Shown: one piece after another, positions 26,948-35,466 of the stretch
Layout: the number at the start of each line of letters is the position of its first letter
Numbering within the stretch: position 1 is the stretch's first letter
NCBI GenBank assembly: GCA_029224965.1
Contig: JAQXVO010000020.1
Span: 1-64,000, forward strand
Source: Lachnospiraceae bacterium
GTDB taxonomy: Bacteria > Bacillota > Clostridia > Lachnospirales > Lachnospiraceae
Reading direction: 5' to 3'
DNA length: 64,000 nucleotides
Position numbers and translations under genes: made by a program
The notes under the pieces: model-generated
Database searches by the model: none
What the model was told of the DNA's origin: nothing
The model's input: only the letters and a program-made list of their open reading frames with translations

Positions 26948-28288
26948 CTATCTTACCCTTTCACAAGTATCTCTGTCAAGAAGCACGATCTCATCGGTCA
27001 GCATGGACCCTGCCAGGCCGCTGATCAGGCAGTTCTGCAAGTTTTCATCAGAAAGATAGGCCATCCGGACATATTCCTTTGTATAGCCGGTCCAATAGCT
27101 TCTGCCGTTGATTTCCATCTTCTCCTCTGCCAAGATTTCCTGGCGGCTGCCGAGGATTTCCTCACGGAACTCCTTCGACATCTGCTTTCCGATGGCGATG
27201 AGGTCACGGCTCCGCTTGGTCTTAATTTCTTCCGGGATCTGGTCGGGCATGGTATCGGCCCTGGTGCCCTTCCTCCGGGAAAATTTAAAGACATGAAGCT
27301 CGTAGAAACGGATCCGTTCGACGTAGGCTTTGGACTCTGCATAGTCCTCCTCGGTCTCGCCCGGGAAACCGACAATGACATCGGTTGTGATTGCCGGATG
27401 ATCGAAATACTTCCGGATCTGGCGGCAGGTTTCCTCGTATTCCTCGGCGGTATATTTCCGGTTCATGGCCTTCAAGGTCCTGTTGCAGCCGGACTGGAGG
27501 GACAGGTGAAAATGCGGGCAGAATTCCGGAACCTTACTGATCCGCTCGATAAAGTCGCCGGTAAAGATCTGGGGTTCCACGGAACCAAGCCGGACCCGCT
27601 CCACGCCGTCAACAGCTGCCACGGCCTCAATCAGGTCCTGAAGGCCGTAGGGACCTGGTACGCCGTAGCGGGCCATACCGTAGGAAGAAAGGTGTATGCC
27701 GGTCAGGACAAATTCGCGGTAGCCCTGCCTGACCAGCTCTCTGGTCTCGGAGACGACCTCTTCGATGGCACGGGAGCGGATCCGGCCTCTGGCAAAGGGA
27801 ATGACGCAGTAGCTGCAGAACTGGTCGCAGCCGTCCTGGACCTTGAGGAAGGCCCGGGTGTGCTCGGCAGTACGGGTCAGATAGAGGTTTTCGAAATTCA
27901 GGTGTCCTTCATTGACATCGATGACATCCAGCTCCCGGTCGTGATTCTTCAGGAAGCGGTGGAGCTCCGGAATCAGCTCGTCCTTCTTATTGTTTCCGAG
28001 AATAATATCGACCGACAGGTCCTTTTTCAGACTTTCCAGCCCGGTCTGGACATAGCAGCCGGCAGCGATGACGACCGCATCCGGGTTTTTCTTTCTGGCT
28101 CGGTGGATCATCTGCCTGGACTTGTGGTCGGCCATGCTGGTAACCGAGCAGGTATTGATGACATAGACATCTGCCTCTTCGTCGAAGGGGACAATCTCAT
28201 AGCCATCGCCTGCCAGAAGGGCTTCCATGGCTTCGGTCTCGTATGCATTGACTTTACAGCCAAGATTGTGGAGAGCTGCTCGCTTCAA
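26948..28288 (-). CDS. mtaB: tRNA (t6A37) methylthiotransferase MtaB
   Basis: MtaB adds a methylthio group to t6A37 in ANN-decoding tRNAs by radical-SAM chemistry. The 446-aa protein has the N-terminal UPF0004 domain (LGCKVNAYE, INTCSVT, AAGCYVQT, with the three cluster cysteines), the radical SAM motif CDQFCSYC, and a C-terminal TRAM-like domain. The start is TTG with GAGG 9 nt before. It ends 85 bp before the longer ireB frame. In Bacillus mtaB follows rsmE; here nifS, thiI and the HPr-like gene lie between. Confidence 0.95.
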   Translation of the reverse strand: MKRAALHNLGCKVNAYETEAMEALLAGDGYEIVPFDEEADVYVINTCSVTSMADHKSRQMIHRARKKNPDAVVIAAGCYVQTGLESLKKDLSVDIILGNNKKDELIPELHRFLKNHDRELDVIDVNEGHLNFENLYLTRTAEHTRAFLKVQDGCDQFCSYCVIPFARGRIRSRAIEEVVSETRELVRQGYREFVLTGIHLSSYGMARYGVPGPYGLQDLIEAVAAVDGVERVRLGSVEPQIFTGDFIERISKVPEFCPHFHLSLQSGCNRTLKAMNRKYTAEEYEETCRQIRKYFDHPAITTDVIVGFPGETEEDYAESKAYVERIRFYELHVFKFSRRKGTRADTMPDQIPEEIKTKRSRDLIAIGKQMSKEFREEILGSRQEILAEEKMEINGRSYWTGYTKEYVRMAYLSDENLQNCLISGLAGSMLTDEIVLLDRDTCERVR

Positions 28289-28514
28289 TTTATGTTTCCT
28301 CTGCTTTCTTTTTACGCTGCTGTTTTCGTTTCTGTTCCGCTCTCTTTTCGGGCTCAGATCCCGGCTGCTGCTGAAGCCCAGTTTCCTCCCCGAAATGATT
28401 GACTTTCCGGCCTGAATGAACTACATTAATTTTGTCGAAATTGTTTCTACAAAGTCATTTCATGACAAAATTAAATGGCAAAATTATTTTAGGACAAAAG
28501 ATAAGGAGCTCATT

Positions 28515-28751
28515 ATGAAAACCGTACAGATTTCACTGAATTCGATTGATAAGGTTAAGTCTTTCGTTAACACCATCAATACCATGGACAGCGACTTCGA
28601 TCTGATTTCCGGCAGATATGTCATCGATGCAAAGAGCATCATGGGTATCTTCAGCCTGGATCTGTCCAAGCCCATCGATCTTGCTATCCATGCAGACAAG
28701 GATGTTGACAAGATTCTTGAGCAGCTGAAGCCCTACCTGGTAGAGCAGTAA
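28515..28751 (+). CDS. HPr/Crh-like protein lacking the active-site histidine
   Basis: The 78-aa protein has the HPr fold pattern and the regulatory-site motif DAKSIMGIFSL (Ser41, matching Ser46 of HPr), but the catalytic His15 loop (GxHARPA) is replaced by NSIDKVKSF with Asp. It therefore cannot act in PTS phosphotransfer, yet keeps the site that HPr kinase phosphorylates in HPr and Crh. It may be a catabolite-control adaptor. AAGGAG lies 6 nt before the ATG. A frame reading from 28416 starts too early. A strong terminator follows. Confidence 0.85.
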   Translation: MKTVQISLNSIDKVKSFVNTINTMDSDFDLISGRYVIDAKSIMGIFSLDLSKPIDLAIHADKDVDKILEQLKPYLVEQ

Positions 28752-28882
28752 TCTGCCGGAATCATTTAGCCTGATCGGCCTAATCTGATTGACTTGTTTC
28801 GATTAACCCGATCTAGTCAATCTGGTTCGATCAATCTGATCCGATCTCTGATCAACCGTATGAATTCTAATCTGCTTTTTAT

Positions 28883-28936
28883 GAGCCGCCTTCCCACCTG
28901 ACTGATGTCGGGCCGGAGGGCGGCTCTTTTGATTTT
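28883..28936 (+). terminator. Rho-independent terminator of the HPr-like gene
   Basis: A 12-bp stem with one G-U pair (GAGCCGCCTTCC at 28883-28894 against GGAGGGCGGCTC at 28915-28926) is followed by TTTTGATTTTT. It lies 130 bp past the stop. The leader stretch 28796-28860 has degenerate TCGAT...GATC repeats. Confidence 0.93.
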
Positions 28937-28946
28937 TCTGATTTTA

Positions 28947-29290
28947 TACCTCGGAATCGGAGATTTTCTTGAATTCCGAGGTACATTTCCCTGTTTTTCA
29001 GCTTCATACAACGATTTTGAGGAAAAAACCGAAAACCGTTGTATGATTTCTCGTTTTTCTCGAATTGACACAACGATTTTGATGAAAAATCCAATTTCCG
29101 ATGTATTTATTCCATAATTAATGGATTTTATACATCTATTTTGGCGAAAAATCTGCATCCCGTTGTATTTGTTCCATAAACTATGGATTTTGTACAACGA
29201 TTTCGAGGAAAATCTCCAATCCCGATGTATTTGCCTCCGGCTTTTGGACCTTATACAACGATTCTGAAGAAAAATCCCAATCGCGATGCC
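28947..29290. repeat. Array of six degenerate 37-bp inverted repeats with 23-25-bp intervals
   Basis: Units at 28947-28983, 29007-29043, 29069-29105, 29131-29167, 29193-29229 and 29254-29290 are each 37 bp. They start near TACAACGATTTT and end near its complement (CGTTGTA) or a variant (CGATGTA). The first unit is a perfect 11-bp stem (TACCTCGGAAT...ATTCCGAGGTA). Intervals of 23, 25, 25, 25 and 24 bp contain their own small palindromes, such as TCCATAAACTATGGA. The array lies between the HPr-like terminator and the thiI stop. No gene is visible in 28752-29382. Confidence 0.85.
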
Positions 29291-29382
29291 TTTGGCGCGT
29301 GAAAGTTATTCGCTCAGCTTTTTTCTCAGCTTTTTTACTCTGCTTCTTACTCTGTCTCAACCACAATGGCTTCAGCGGCTTG

Positions 29383-30570
29383 TTACTCCGCTTCCACCAC
29401 AATAGTCTCAGTGGATTCGATAGCTTTCTGCATGAGATCCGGCAGAACATCGTCCAGATTATGCTCGGATTTCTTGATCCGATCCAGATGAGGCTTGGTA
29501 ACCGGATGCTTGGCAACGAAAATCGTGCAGCAGTCCTCATAAGGCAGGATGGAGGTCTCATAGGTTCCAATCTTTAAGGACCGGTCGATGATTTCCTGCT
29601 TGTCAAAGCCGATCAGTGGACGGTAAACAGGAAGAGTTGCCGCATCGTTTGTGACGAGAAGGGACTGCATGGTCTGGGATGCCACCTGTCCGATGCTCTC
29701 TCCGGTGACAAGACCGATGTCTCCGTCTTCCTTTGCAAAGTGCTCTGCCAGATACATCATGATCCGGCGCATGATAATGGTCAATTCATCATGGGGGCAC
29801 TTCTCGTAAATGGCTAGCTGGATGTCAGTAAAGTTGATGACGTGGAGACGGATGGGGCCACTGTAGCAGGCCACAATCTTGGCCAGGTCAACCACCTTCT
29901 GCTTGGCACGCTCTGAGGTATAGGGCGGCGCATGGAAATAGGTCGCATCAATGGTAACGCCGCGCTTGGCAATCATATAACCTGCAACCGGGCTGTCGAT
30001 GCCGCCGGAAAGAAGAAGCATGGCTCTGCCGTTGGTGCCGACCGGCATACCACCAGGTCCCGGAAACTTCTCGGAATAGAAGCTGATCTTCTCGCGGATC
30101 TCAACGTGAATCTCCTTCTCGGGATGATGGACATCGACCTTCATTTCCGGGAAGCGGTCGAGAATCCGGCCGCCCAGCTCCTGATTGATCTCCATGGAAT
30201 TCATGGGATAGTTCTTCCGCGCGCGCTTGGCCAGGACCTTGAAGGTAAAGTGCTTATCGGTATATGTTTCATCCAGATAGTCCAGGATCTCCTTCGACAG
30301 CTCGTCAAAGCCCTTATCCTCAGTCAGTACGGCCGGGCAGATCTCGACGATACCGAAAACCCGCTCCAGGGCTTCCAGAGCGCCCTGATAGTCGAAATCT
30401 CCCTGGGCCTCGACATAGATCCGGCCCTGCTCCTTCTCGACAAGGAAGCTGCCGTCTACGGGCCGCAGGCTGACCACGATATTGTGGACCAGAGCGTCCT
30501 CGAAGACGTGACGGTTCTTACCCTTAAGGCCGATCTCGCCATATTTAACTACAAATGCCTGATAGGACAT
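29383..30570 (-). CDS. thiI: tRNA 4-thiouridine synthase ThiI (no rhodanese domain)
   Basis: ThiI activates U8 of tRNA by adenylation and inserts sulfur. The 395-aa protein has the N-terminal NFLD/THUMP region (VVKYGEIGLKGKNR, then FKVLAKRARKNYP) and a PP-loop SGGIDSPVAGYM at about residue 190. Length shows that the rhodanese domain of the E. coli enzyme is absent, as in most Bacillota. The cysteine desulfurase gene directly upstream on the same strand is the likely sulfur donor. Three copies of a 61-bp repeat lie around the junction. The ribosome site AGAGAGG follows the last copy. Confidence 0.95.
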   Translation of the reverse strand: MSYQAFVVKYGEIGLKGKNRHVFEDALVHNIVVSLRPVDGSFLVEKEQGRIYVEAQGDFDYQGALEALERVFGIVEICPAVLTEDKGFDELSKEILDYLDETYTDKHFTFKVLAKRARKNYPMNSMEINQELGGRILDRFPEMKVDVHHPEKEIHVEIREKISFYSEKFPGPGGMPVGTNGRAMLLLSGGIDSPVAGYMIAKRGVTIDATYFHAPPYTSERAKQKVVDLAKIVACYSGPIRLHVINFTDIQLAIYEKCPHDELTIIMRRIMMYLAEHFAKEDGDIGLVTGESIGQVASQTMQSLLVTNDAATLPVYRPLIGFDKQEIIDRSLKIGTYETSILPYEDCCTIFVAKHPVTKPHLDRIKKSEHNLDDVLPDLMQKAIESTETIVVEAE

Positions 30571-30590
30571 GTTTTCCTCTCTTTCAGTAA

Positions 30591-30772
30591 CTGGTGTATT
30601 CGCAAAGAACAGGAAGCAGAGCTTTCAGCTGTTCCTGAGCATAGTCAGTGTCTGGTGTATTTCCGAAGAACAGGAAGCAGAGCTTTCGGTTGTTCCTGAG
30701 CATAGTCAGTGTCTGGTGTATTTCCGAAGAACTGGAAGCAGGGCTTTCAGCTGTTCCAGGGCATAATCGATT
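30591..30772. repeat. 61-bp tandem repeat, three copies, derived from the 3' end of the desulfurase gene
   Basis: Copies start at 30591, 30652 and 30713. The copy at 30713 is the real end of the desulfurase coding region (codons for DYALEQLKALLPVLRKY plus stop). The other two are near-identical duplicates downstream of the stop, each still ending with an in-register TGA. The duplicates fill the gap before thiI. Confidence 0.9.
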
Positions 30773-31860
30773 TCTTCCATGGTCGTATAGACCGAAAAGC
30801 TGAAGCGGACGGTCTCATCCAGGTACTCATGAGCCACATGGATGGAGGTCAGAGTCCGGGAAACAGCCGGCCGGTTGGAGGAGCAGGCGGATCCGCTGGA
30901 GACATAAACGCCCCGGTCCTCCAGAGCATGGAGAAGGACCTCGGCCCGGACGCCCCGGAAGGAAACCGATACGATCTGAGGCGCAGAGTCCTCTCCGGTT
31001 CTTCCATTGACATGGGTACCTTCGATCTTCTCGACGCCTTCAATAAAGTGCCTCTTTAAATCAAAAAGACGGCTTCTGTTTTCTGCCAGATGACTGTACA
31101 TGTCCTCTGCTGCCACACCAAGGCCTGCAATGGCCGGAACATTCTCGGTTCCTGACCGCATACCGCCTTCCTGGCCGCCGCCAAGGATCTCCGGCTGGAT
31201 TCGGACACCCTCATGAATAAAGAGGAAGCCCGAGCCCTTGGGTCCGTGAATCTTATGGCCGCTGACCGAGAGGAGATCAATGCCCCAGCGGTCCGGATAG
31301 ATCTCAAACTTGCCATAGGACTGGATGGCGTCGACATGGAAATAGGTCTCTGGATTGACGGTCTTGATGATCCGGGCTGCCTCTTCGATAGGCTCCACAG
31401 CTCCGATCTCATTATTGACATGCATGATGGAGACCAGGATCGTGTCATTCCGAACCATAGACCTTAAAGCCTTGAGGTCAATAATGCCGTTTTCATCGAC
31501 TGGAATGTACTCGACCTCAAAACCCAGATCAGCCAGAGCCTTCATGGGATTGGCCACGCTAGCGTGCTCGATCGGGGTCACAAGGATGTGCTTTCCGCTT
31601 CTCTTTCTGGCCATGGCTGTGCCAATGATAGCCAGGTTATTGGATTCGGTTCCGCCGGAGGTGAAAACAATCTCCTTGTCCTTGACCCGAAGGGTTTTTG
31701 CAATGATTTTCCGGCTCTCGCGCAGATAGTTCTCTGCCTCCATTCCCTTATTGTGAAGGGAGGACGGGTTGCCGTAGTCCGTCCGTAAGACCTGCATCAT
31801 CTTCTCTGCCGCGGCTTCGCTGCAGCGGGTAGTTGCAGAATTGTCCAGATATGCTTCCAT
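30706..31860 (-). CDS. Cysteine desulfurase (NifS/IscS type)
   Basis: This PLP enzyme takes sulfur from cysteine to a persulfide for Fe-S clusters and tRNA thiolation. The 384-aa protein has YLDNSATTR, TSGGTESNN, IEHASV, the PLP lysine in SVSGHKIHGPKG, and the active cysteine loop SSGSACSS. Start at 31860 is supported by AGGAG four nt upstream and the family start MEAYLDNSATT. A 26-residue longer frame begins inside a 47-bp tandem repeat. The neighbouring thiI suggests its main client is 4-thiouridine synthesis. Confidence 0.93.
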   Translation of the reverse strand: MEAYLDNSATTRCSEAAAEKMMQVLRTDYGNPSSLHNKGMEAENYLRESRKIIAKTLRVKDKEIVFTSGGTESNNLAIIGTAMARKRSGKHILVTPIEHASVANPMKALADLGFEVEYIPVDENGIIDLKALRSMVRNDTILVSIMHVNNEIGAVEPIEEAARIIKTVNPETYFHVDAIQSYGKFEIYPDRWGIDLLSVSGHKIHGPKGSGFLFIHEGVRIQPEILGGGQEGGMRSGTENVPAIAGLGVAAEDMYSHLAENRSRLFDLKRHFIEGVEKIEGTHVNGRTGEDSAPQIVSVSFRGVRAEVLLHALEDRGVYVSSGSACSSNRPAVSRTLTSIHVAHEYLDETVRFSFSVYTTMEEIDYALEQLKALLPVLRKYTRH

Positions 31861-31898
31861 AGTGCTCCTGTCTTTTCTATCTCTATTTTCAAATACAG

Positions 31899-32002
31899 AC
31901 CGGTATGTCATCTTCATGCCGATCGCTATTTTATGCAAAATTTAAACCGGTCTCTCATCTTCATGCCGATCGCTATTTTATGTAAAATTTAGACCGATCT
32001 TT
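31899..32002. repeat. 47-bp tandem repeat, about 2.2 copies, upstream of the desulfurase gene
   Basis: ACCGGTMTSTCATCTTCATG and the following CCGATCGCTATTTTATG-AAAATTTA repeat with a 47-bp period (anchors at 31899, 31946 and 31993). The block fills the space between the rsmE stop and the desulfurase start, and supplies the spurious upstream ATG of the longer desulfurase frame. Confidence 0.85.
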
Positions 32003-32752
32003 TCAGACTCCGACAGCTTCCTCTGATGCCATCATGACCAGTGTCATGGATGCAATGGCAGCTGTATCGGTCCTTAGGATCCGATGGCCGAGGGAAATGA
32101 CTTCTGCCTTCTTACTGTCTCTTACATAGTCGATTTCTTCGGGTGCAAAGCCGCCTTCCGGTCCGATCAGGATGCCGACGGACTGGCCGGGCTTTATTTT
32201 CCGTAAAAGCTCCATGGTGTAAGCTGCGCCTTGTGCATTTTCATACGGAACGAGGGAAATGTCAAGTGACAGAAGCCGATCCGCCGCTTCCCGGAAGGAT
32301 AAAACCGGTCCGACTTTGGGCATCTGACTCCGTTTGGACTGGCGGGCTGCCCCGTCAGCAATCTTCTGCCAGCGCTGAACTCTGCTTTCTTTCTTCTTCT
32401 CATCCAGACGGACCACACAATACTTCATGTCGACCGGAATGATCTCGGATGCACCGAGCTCGACGGCTTTTTCAATGACTGTCTCCATGCGGCTGCCCTT
32501 GGGAATGGCCTGGAAAAGAATGATCCGGTTGGCAGGTTCGGTGTCCTCGCTTTCCTCAAGGATCTGCAGGGTCAAAGCGTCGCTGTCAAAGGAGACTGCT
32601 TCGCAGATAAAATTTCGCTCCGCATCCGTGCTGACCCGGATCTTCTCTCCTACCTTCAGGCGTATGGCTCTTCCCAGATGATTGGCATCCTCTCCGGTGA
32701 CCCGGATTCTGCCGTCCTCGATATCTTCCTCACGGACAAAGATCTGCTGCAT
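32003..32752 (-). CDS. rsmE: 16S rRNA (uracil(1498)-N3)-methyltransferase RsmE
   Basis: The 249-aa SPOUT methyltransferase has the N-terminal PUA-like region (HLGRAIRLKVGEKIRV), FQAIPKGSRMETVIEKAVELGASEI, and the knotted C-terminal motif IGPEGGFAPEEID...SLGHRILRTDTA. It methylates U1498 in the decoding centre. GAGGG precedes the ATG. It follows prmA in the classic hrcA-grpE-dnaK-dnaJ-prmA-rsmE order, but a 324-bp gap with a purine tract and a hairpin separates them. Confidence 0.95.
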   Translation of the reverse strand: MQQIFVREEDIEDGRIRVTGEDANHLGRAIRLKVGEKIRVSTDAERNFICEAVSFDSDALTLQILEESEDTEPANRIILFQAIPKGSRMETVIEKAVELGASEIIPVDMKYCVVRLDEKKKESRVQRWQKIADGAARQSKRSQMPKVGPVLSFREAADRLLSLDISLVPYENAQGAAYTMELLRKIKPGQSVGILIGPEGGFAPEEIDYVRDSKKAEVISLGHRILRTDTAAIASMTLVMMASEEAVGV

Positions 32753-32756
32753 TATT

Positions 32757-32890
32757 TTCCCTCTTGATTCTCTTCTTCGTTCTCTAATTGACTCTCTTCT
32801 TCGTTCTCGTCTTAATTCTGCTCTTAGTTCTCTTCTTAATTCTCGTCTTAATTTTCTTCGATTTCTTCTTATTTTCTTTTAAATTTTCTT
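32757..32890. repeat. Low-complexity purine/pyrimidine-skewed repeat tract
   Basis: The plus strand is almost only T and C in TTCTCTTCTTCGTTCTCGTC-like units of about 12-15 bp. The minus strand is correspondingly AAGAAGAGAAT-rich. It lies directly upstream of rsmE and includes the rsmE ribosome site at its edge. It codes for no credible protein. Confidence 0.75.
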
Positions 32891-32903
32891 CTTTACCAAA
32901 CGA

Positions 32904-32929
32904 GGGACAGGTCCACATGGATCTGTCCC
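32904..32929 (-). terminator. Hairpin downstream of prmA (possible weak terminator)
   Basis: GGGACAG-A-TCCA-TG-TGGA-C-CTGTCCC on the minus strand forms a strong stem but is followed by TCGTTTGG rather than a T-run. It lies 150 bp past the prmA stop. A second small palindrome, ATATATC-CTTT-GATATAT, lies near 32950. The rest of 32930-33076 shows nothing further. Confidence 0.5.
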
Positions 32930-33076
32930 CGGAATTACTTACTTTAAAATATATCCTTTGATATATCCAGCCTGCCATTCGGCCTGCTTTTCAGATTTTA
33001 AAACCAATCCGATGATTTTACAAGCCTCACCTTGCATCTTCCAATCAGACGGATCATTCACCAGTCAGATGAATGC

Positions 33077-34249
33077 TTATTTCACCAGCGTTACATTCCA
33101 CCAGTCGCCCAGGCGGTTCTTCTCAACCAGATGGAAGCCTGCAGCGATCATGGCATCGGCGACGTCGTTCTCGCGTCCGTCAATGATGCCTGAGGTCAGG
33201 AGACAGCCGCCCGGCTTTGCTGCCATATAAATAGCGGGTGCCATGGGGATCAGGATATCGGACAGGATGTTGGCGCAAATGATGTCGTAGCGGTCGGATC
33301 CAACTTCCTTCTGAAGCTTCTCATCCGAAGTCAGATCACCAATGTAGAGTGTCGCACTGCATTTATCTGAGCCGCCAGCCGAATTGCCGTCTGAGACATC
33401 GGTCGAATTTTCCTCTGATGTATCGGCTGAATGATCATTTAGATTTCTGACGGAATGATCATCTGAATCCCTGCCTGTGTCAGCAGGGTCTTCGTCAGGG
33501 AAAGACAGACCGCCCAGGCCGTTGTTCGAAAGATTCTCCCGAACGGCCTCCTGACAGAGGGGATCGATGTCGGTATCGACCACATGGCCGGCTCCGTAAA
33601 GGAGGGACACAATGGTCAGGATGCCACTGCCGCAGCCTAAGTCCAGGACCTCGTCGCCAGGCTTCAGATACTTCTGGATCTGATCGATCACCAGATGGGT
33701 GGTCTCATGGGCGCCGGTTCCGAAGGCCAGGCCCGGGTCAATCCGAAGGAGCTTCTGCCCTTCCTTCAGATCCGGATGCTTCTCCCAGGTCGGTGCGATC
33801 AGAAGATTTCCGATGGTAAAGCTGTGGAAATACTGCTTCCAGTTATTCTCCCAGTCCTCTTCCGCTGTCTCGTCCGTCGTAATCTGTCCGCTTCCGACAT
33901 CCATAACGGAGCGGAGGCCGTCCAGGCGGAGACGGATCTCGTCGAGAAGGGTCTGGATATTGTCCCGGTTCCAGCGGCTGTCGACCTCTTCAATCTCCAG
34001 GCCGGAATTCCGGAGAGCCGACGGTGCATCATCAGCTCCAGCCAGGGGCAGATAGAATTTGACCTGGGCACTGCCATCATCCTCGGGAAGATCCGGATAG
34101 AGCTCCGGATAATCGCCTTCGACCTCCAGTCCGAAAACAGGCTGGTTATCGACAAACTCGATATTATTGATATCCAGAGAGCCAAGAAGGGCTGCAACCG
34201 CCTCTTCCGCTTCTTCTGTGGTGTGGATGGTAAAACAGGTCCAGGTCAT
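33077..34249 (-). CDS. prmA: Ribosomal protein L11 methyltransferase PrmA with acidic insertion
   Basis: PrmA trimethylates L11. The 390-aa protein has the N-terminal PrmA domain, FGTGAHETTHLVI, the SAM motif VLDLGCGSGIL, DTDIDP and ICANILSDILI. Homologues have about 310-320 residues; the excess is a D/S/N/T-rich stretch at about residues 247-298 (33356-33511) inserted between AVRENLSNNGL and LYIGDL, just after the SAM core strand. AAGGAG precedes ATG by 7 nt, 11 bp after the dnaJ stop, so it is the distal gene of the heat-shock operon. Confidence 0.93.
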   Translation of the reverse strand: MTWTCFTIHTTEEAEEAVAALLGSLDINNIEFVDNQPVFGLEVEGDYPELYPDLPEDDGSAQVKFYLPLAGADDAPSALRNSGLEIEEVDSRWNRDNIQTLLDEIRLRLDGLRSVMDVGSGQITTDETAEEDWENNWKQYFHSFTIGNLLIAPTWEKHPDLKEGQKLLRIDPGLAFGTGAHETTHLVIDQIQKYLKPGDEVLDLGCGSGILTIVSLLYGAGHVVDTDIDPLCQEAVRENLSNNGLGGLSFPDEDPADTGRDSDDHSVRNLNDHSADTSEENSTDVSDGNSAGGSDKCSATLYIGDLTSDEKLQKEVGSDRYDIICANILSDILIPMAPAIYMAAKPGGCLLTSGIIDGRENDVADAMIAAGFHLVEKNRLGDWWNVTLVK

Positions 34250-34260
34250 AGAATAACTCC

Positions 34261-35436
34261 TTAGCGCTTCTTCCGTCCGAAGGGACTTCTCTTCTTTCGT
34301 TCTGCAGTCTCCGCATGAACATCCGGCTTCTTTAAGGTATTGCCGCTGACGGCATCGAAGGCCCGGAGGGCTTCCTTACCTTCTGCAGAAAGGCCGGTCG
34401 GTACAACAACACGAAGAGTGACATACTGGTCACCGCGGACATTGGCATTCCGAATGGTCGGGATTCCTTTTCCACGAAGACGGATTCTGGTATTGGGCTG
34501 GGTGCCGGGTTTTACTTCGTAAAGAACCTGGCCATCCAATGTCTTTATCAGGATCTCTCCGCCCAGGGCTGCCTGTGCGAAGGAGACATCTGCTACAGAG
34601 TAGACATCAAAGCCCTCTCTCTGGAAATACGGAGAAGAGGAAACCCGGACCTCGACCAGAAGGTCGCCGCGGGGGCCGCCGTTTAAGCCGGGCTCACCCT
34701 TGCCACGAATGCGGACGCTCTGTCCGTCATCAATACCTGCAGGGATTGCGACTTCAATTCTCTTCTTCTTTGAGATGAAGCCGGATCCGTTACAGTCGCT
34801 GCACTTATGCTCAATGATCTGGCCGGTACCGCCGCACTCCGGACAGGTCGTTACATTCTGAACCGTTCCGAAGAAGGACTGCTGCTGCATGACGATTCGT
34901 CCCTTGCCACCGCAGCGGTGACAGGTGGTCTTCTTGGTACCGGGCTTTGCACCGGTGCCGTGGCAGGTCGGACACTCTTCCTTCAGATAGAGGTCCAGTT
35001 CCTTATTACAGCCGAATACGGCCTCTTCAAAACTGATCCGAACCGAAGCCCGGACATTGGCGCCCTGTCTGGGGCCATTGGGGTTGGATCTTGCTCCGCC
35101 CCCGAAAATATCGCTGAAGCCGCCAAAACCGCCGCCGAAGATGTCATTGAAAATATCGCTGAAGTCTGTACCGCTGAAATCAAATCCACCGCCACCGGCT
35201 CCGCCATCAAAGGCCGCATGACCGAACTGATCATACTTTGCCCGCTTGTCCTTATCGGAGAGGACAGCATAGGCCTCCGAAGCTTCCTTAAATTTCTCTT
35301 CTGCTTCCTTATCACCGGGATGCATATCGGGGTGATATTTCTTGGCAAGCTTACGATATGCCTTTTTAATGGTGTCTTCATCGGCATTCCGATCGACGCC
35401 GAGCACCTCGTAATAATCACGTTTCTGTTCTGCCAT
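34261..35436 (-). CDS. dnaJ: Chaperone protein DnaJ
   Basis: Hsp40 co-chaperone that stimulates DnaK ATPase. The 391-aa protein has the J domain ([17 protein letters not shown] in YHPDMHPGD), a G/F-rich linker ([13 protein letters not shown]), four CxxCxGxG zinc-finger repeats ([32 protein letters not shown]), and a substrate-binding C terminus. The last 20 residues are K/R-rich. It follows dnaK after a 219-bp gap filled by hairpins that may lower its expression relative to dnaK. Confidence 0.97.
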   Translation of the reverse strand: MAEQKRDYYEVLGVDRNADEDTIKKAYRKLAKKYHPDMHPGDKEAEEKFKEASEAYAVLSDKDKRAKYDQFGHAAFDGGAGGGGFDFSGTDFSDIFNDIFGGGFGGFSDIFGGGARSNPNGPRQGANVRASVRISFEEAVFGCNKELDLYLKEECPTCHGTGAKPGTKKTTCHRCGGKGRIVMQQQSFFGTVQNVTTCPECGGTGQIIEHKCSDCNGSGFISKKKRIEVAIPAGIDDGQSVRIRGKGEPGLNGGPRGDLLVEVRVSSSPYFQREGFDVYSVADVSFAQAALGGEILIKTLDGQVLYEVKPGTQPNTRIRLRGKGIPTIRNANVRGDQYVTLRVVVPTGLSAEGKEALRAFDAVSGNTLKKPDVHAETAERKKRSPFGRKKR

Positions 35437-35466
35437 GATTCCTCTGCCTATCTATTCTAATCTATA

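Noticed and set aside
26804-28402. Long plus-strand open frame of 532 codons
   Set aside because: It is antisense to mtaB and ireB, has no family motif and no ribosome site. The codon structure of the true genes explains it.
28947-29290. CRISPR array
   Set aside because: Repeat length and spacing look CRISPR-like, but the repeats are degenerate, the intervals resemble each other and are palindromic, and no cas gene is present.
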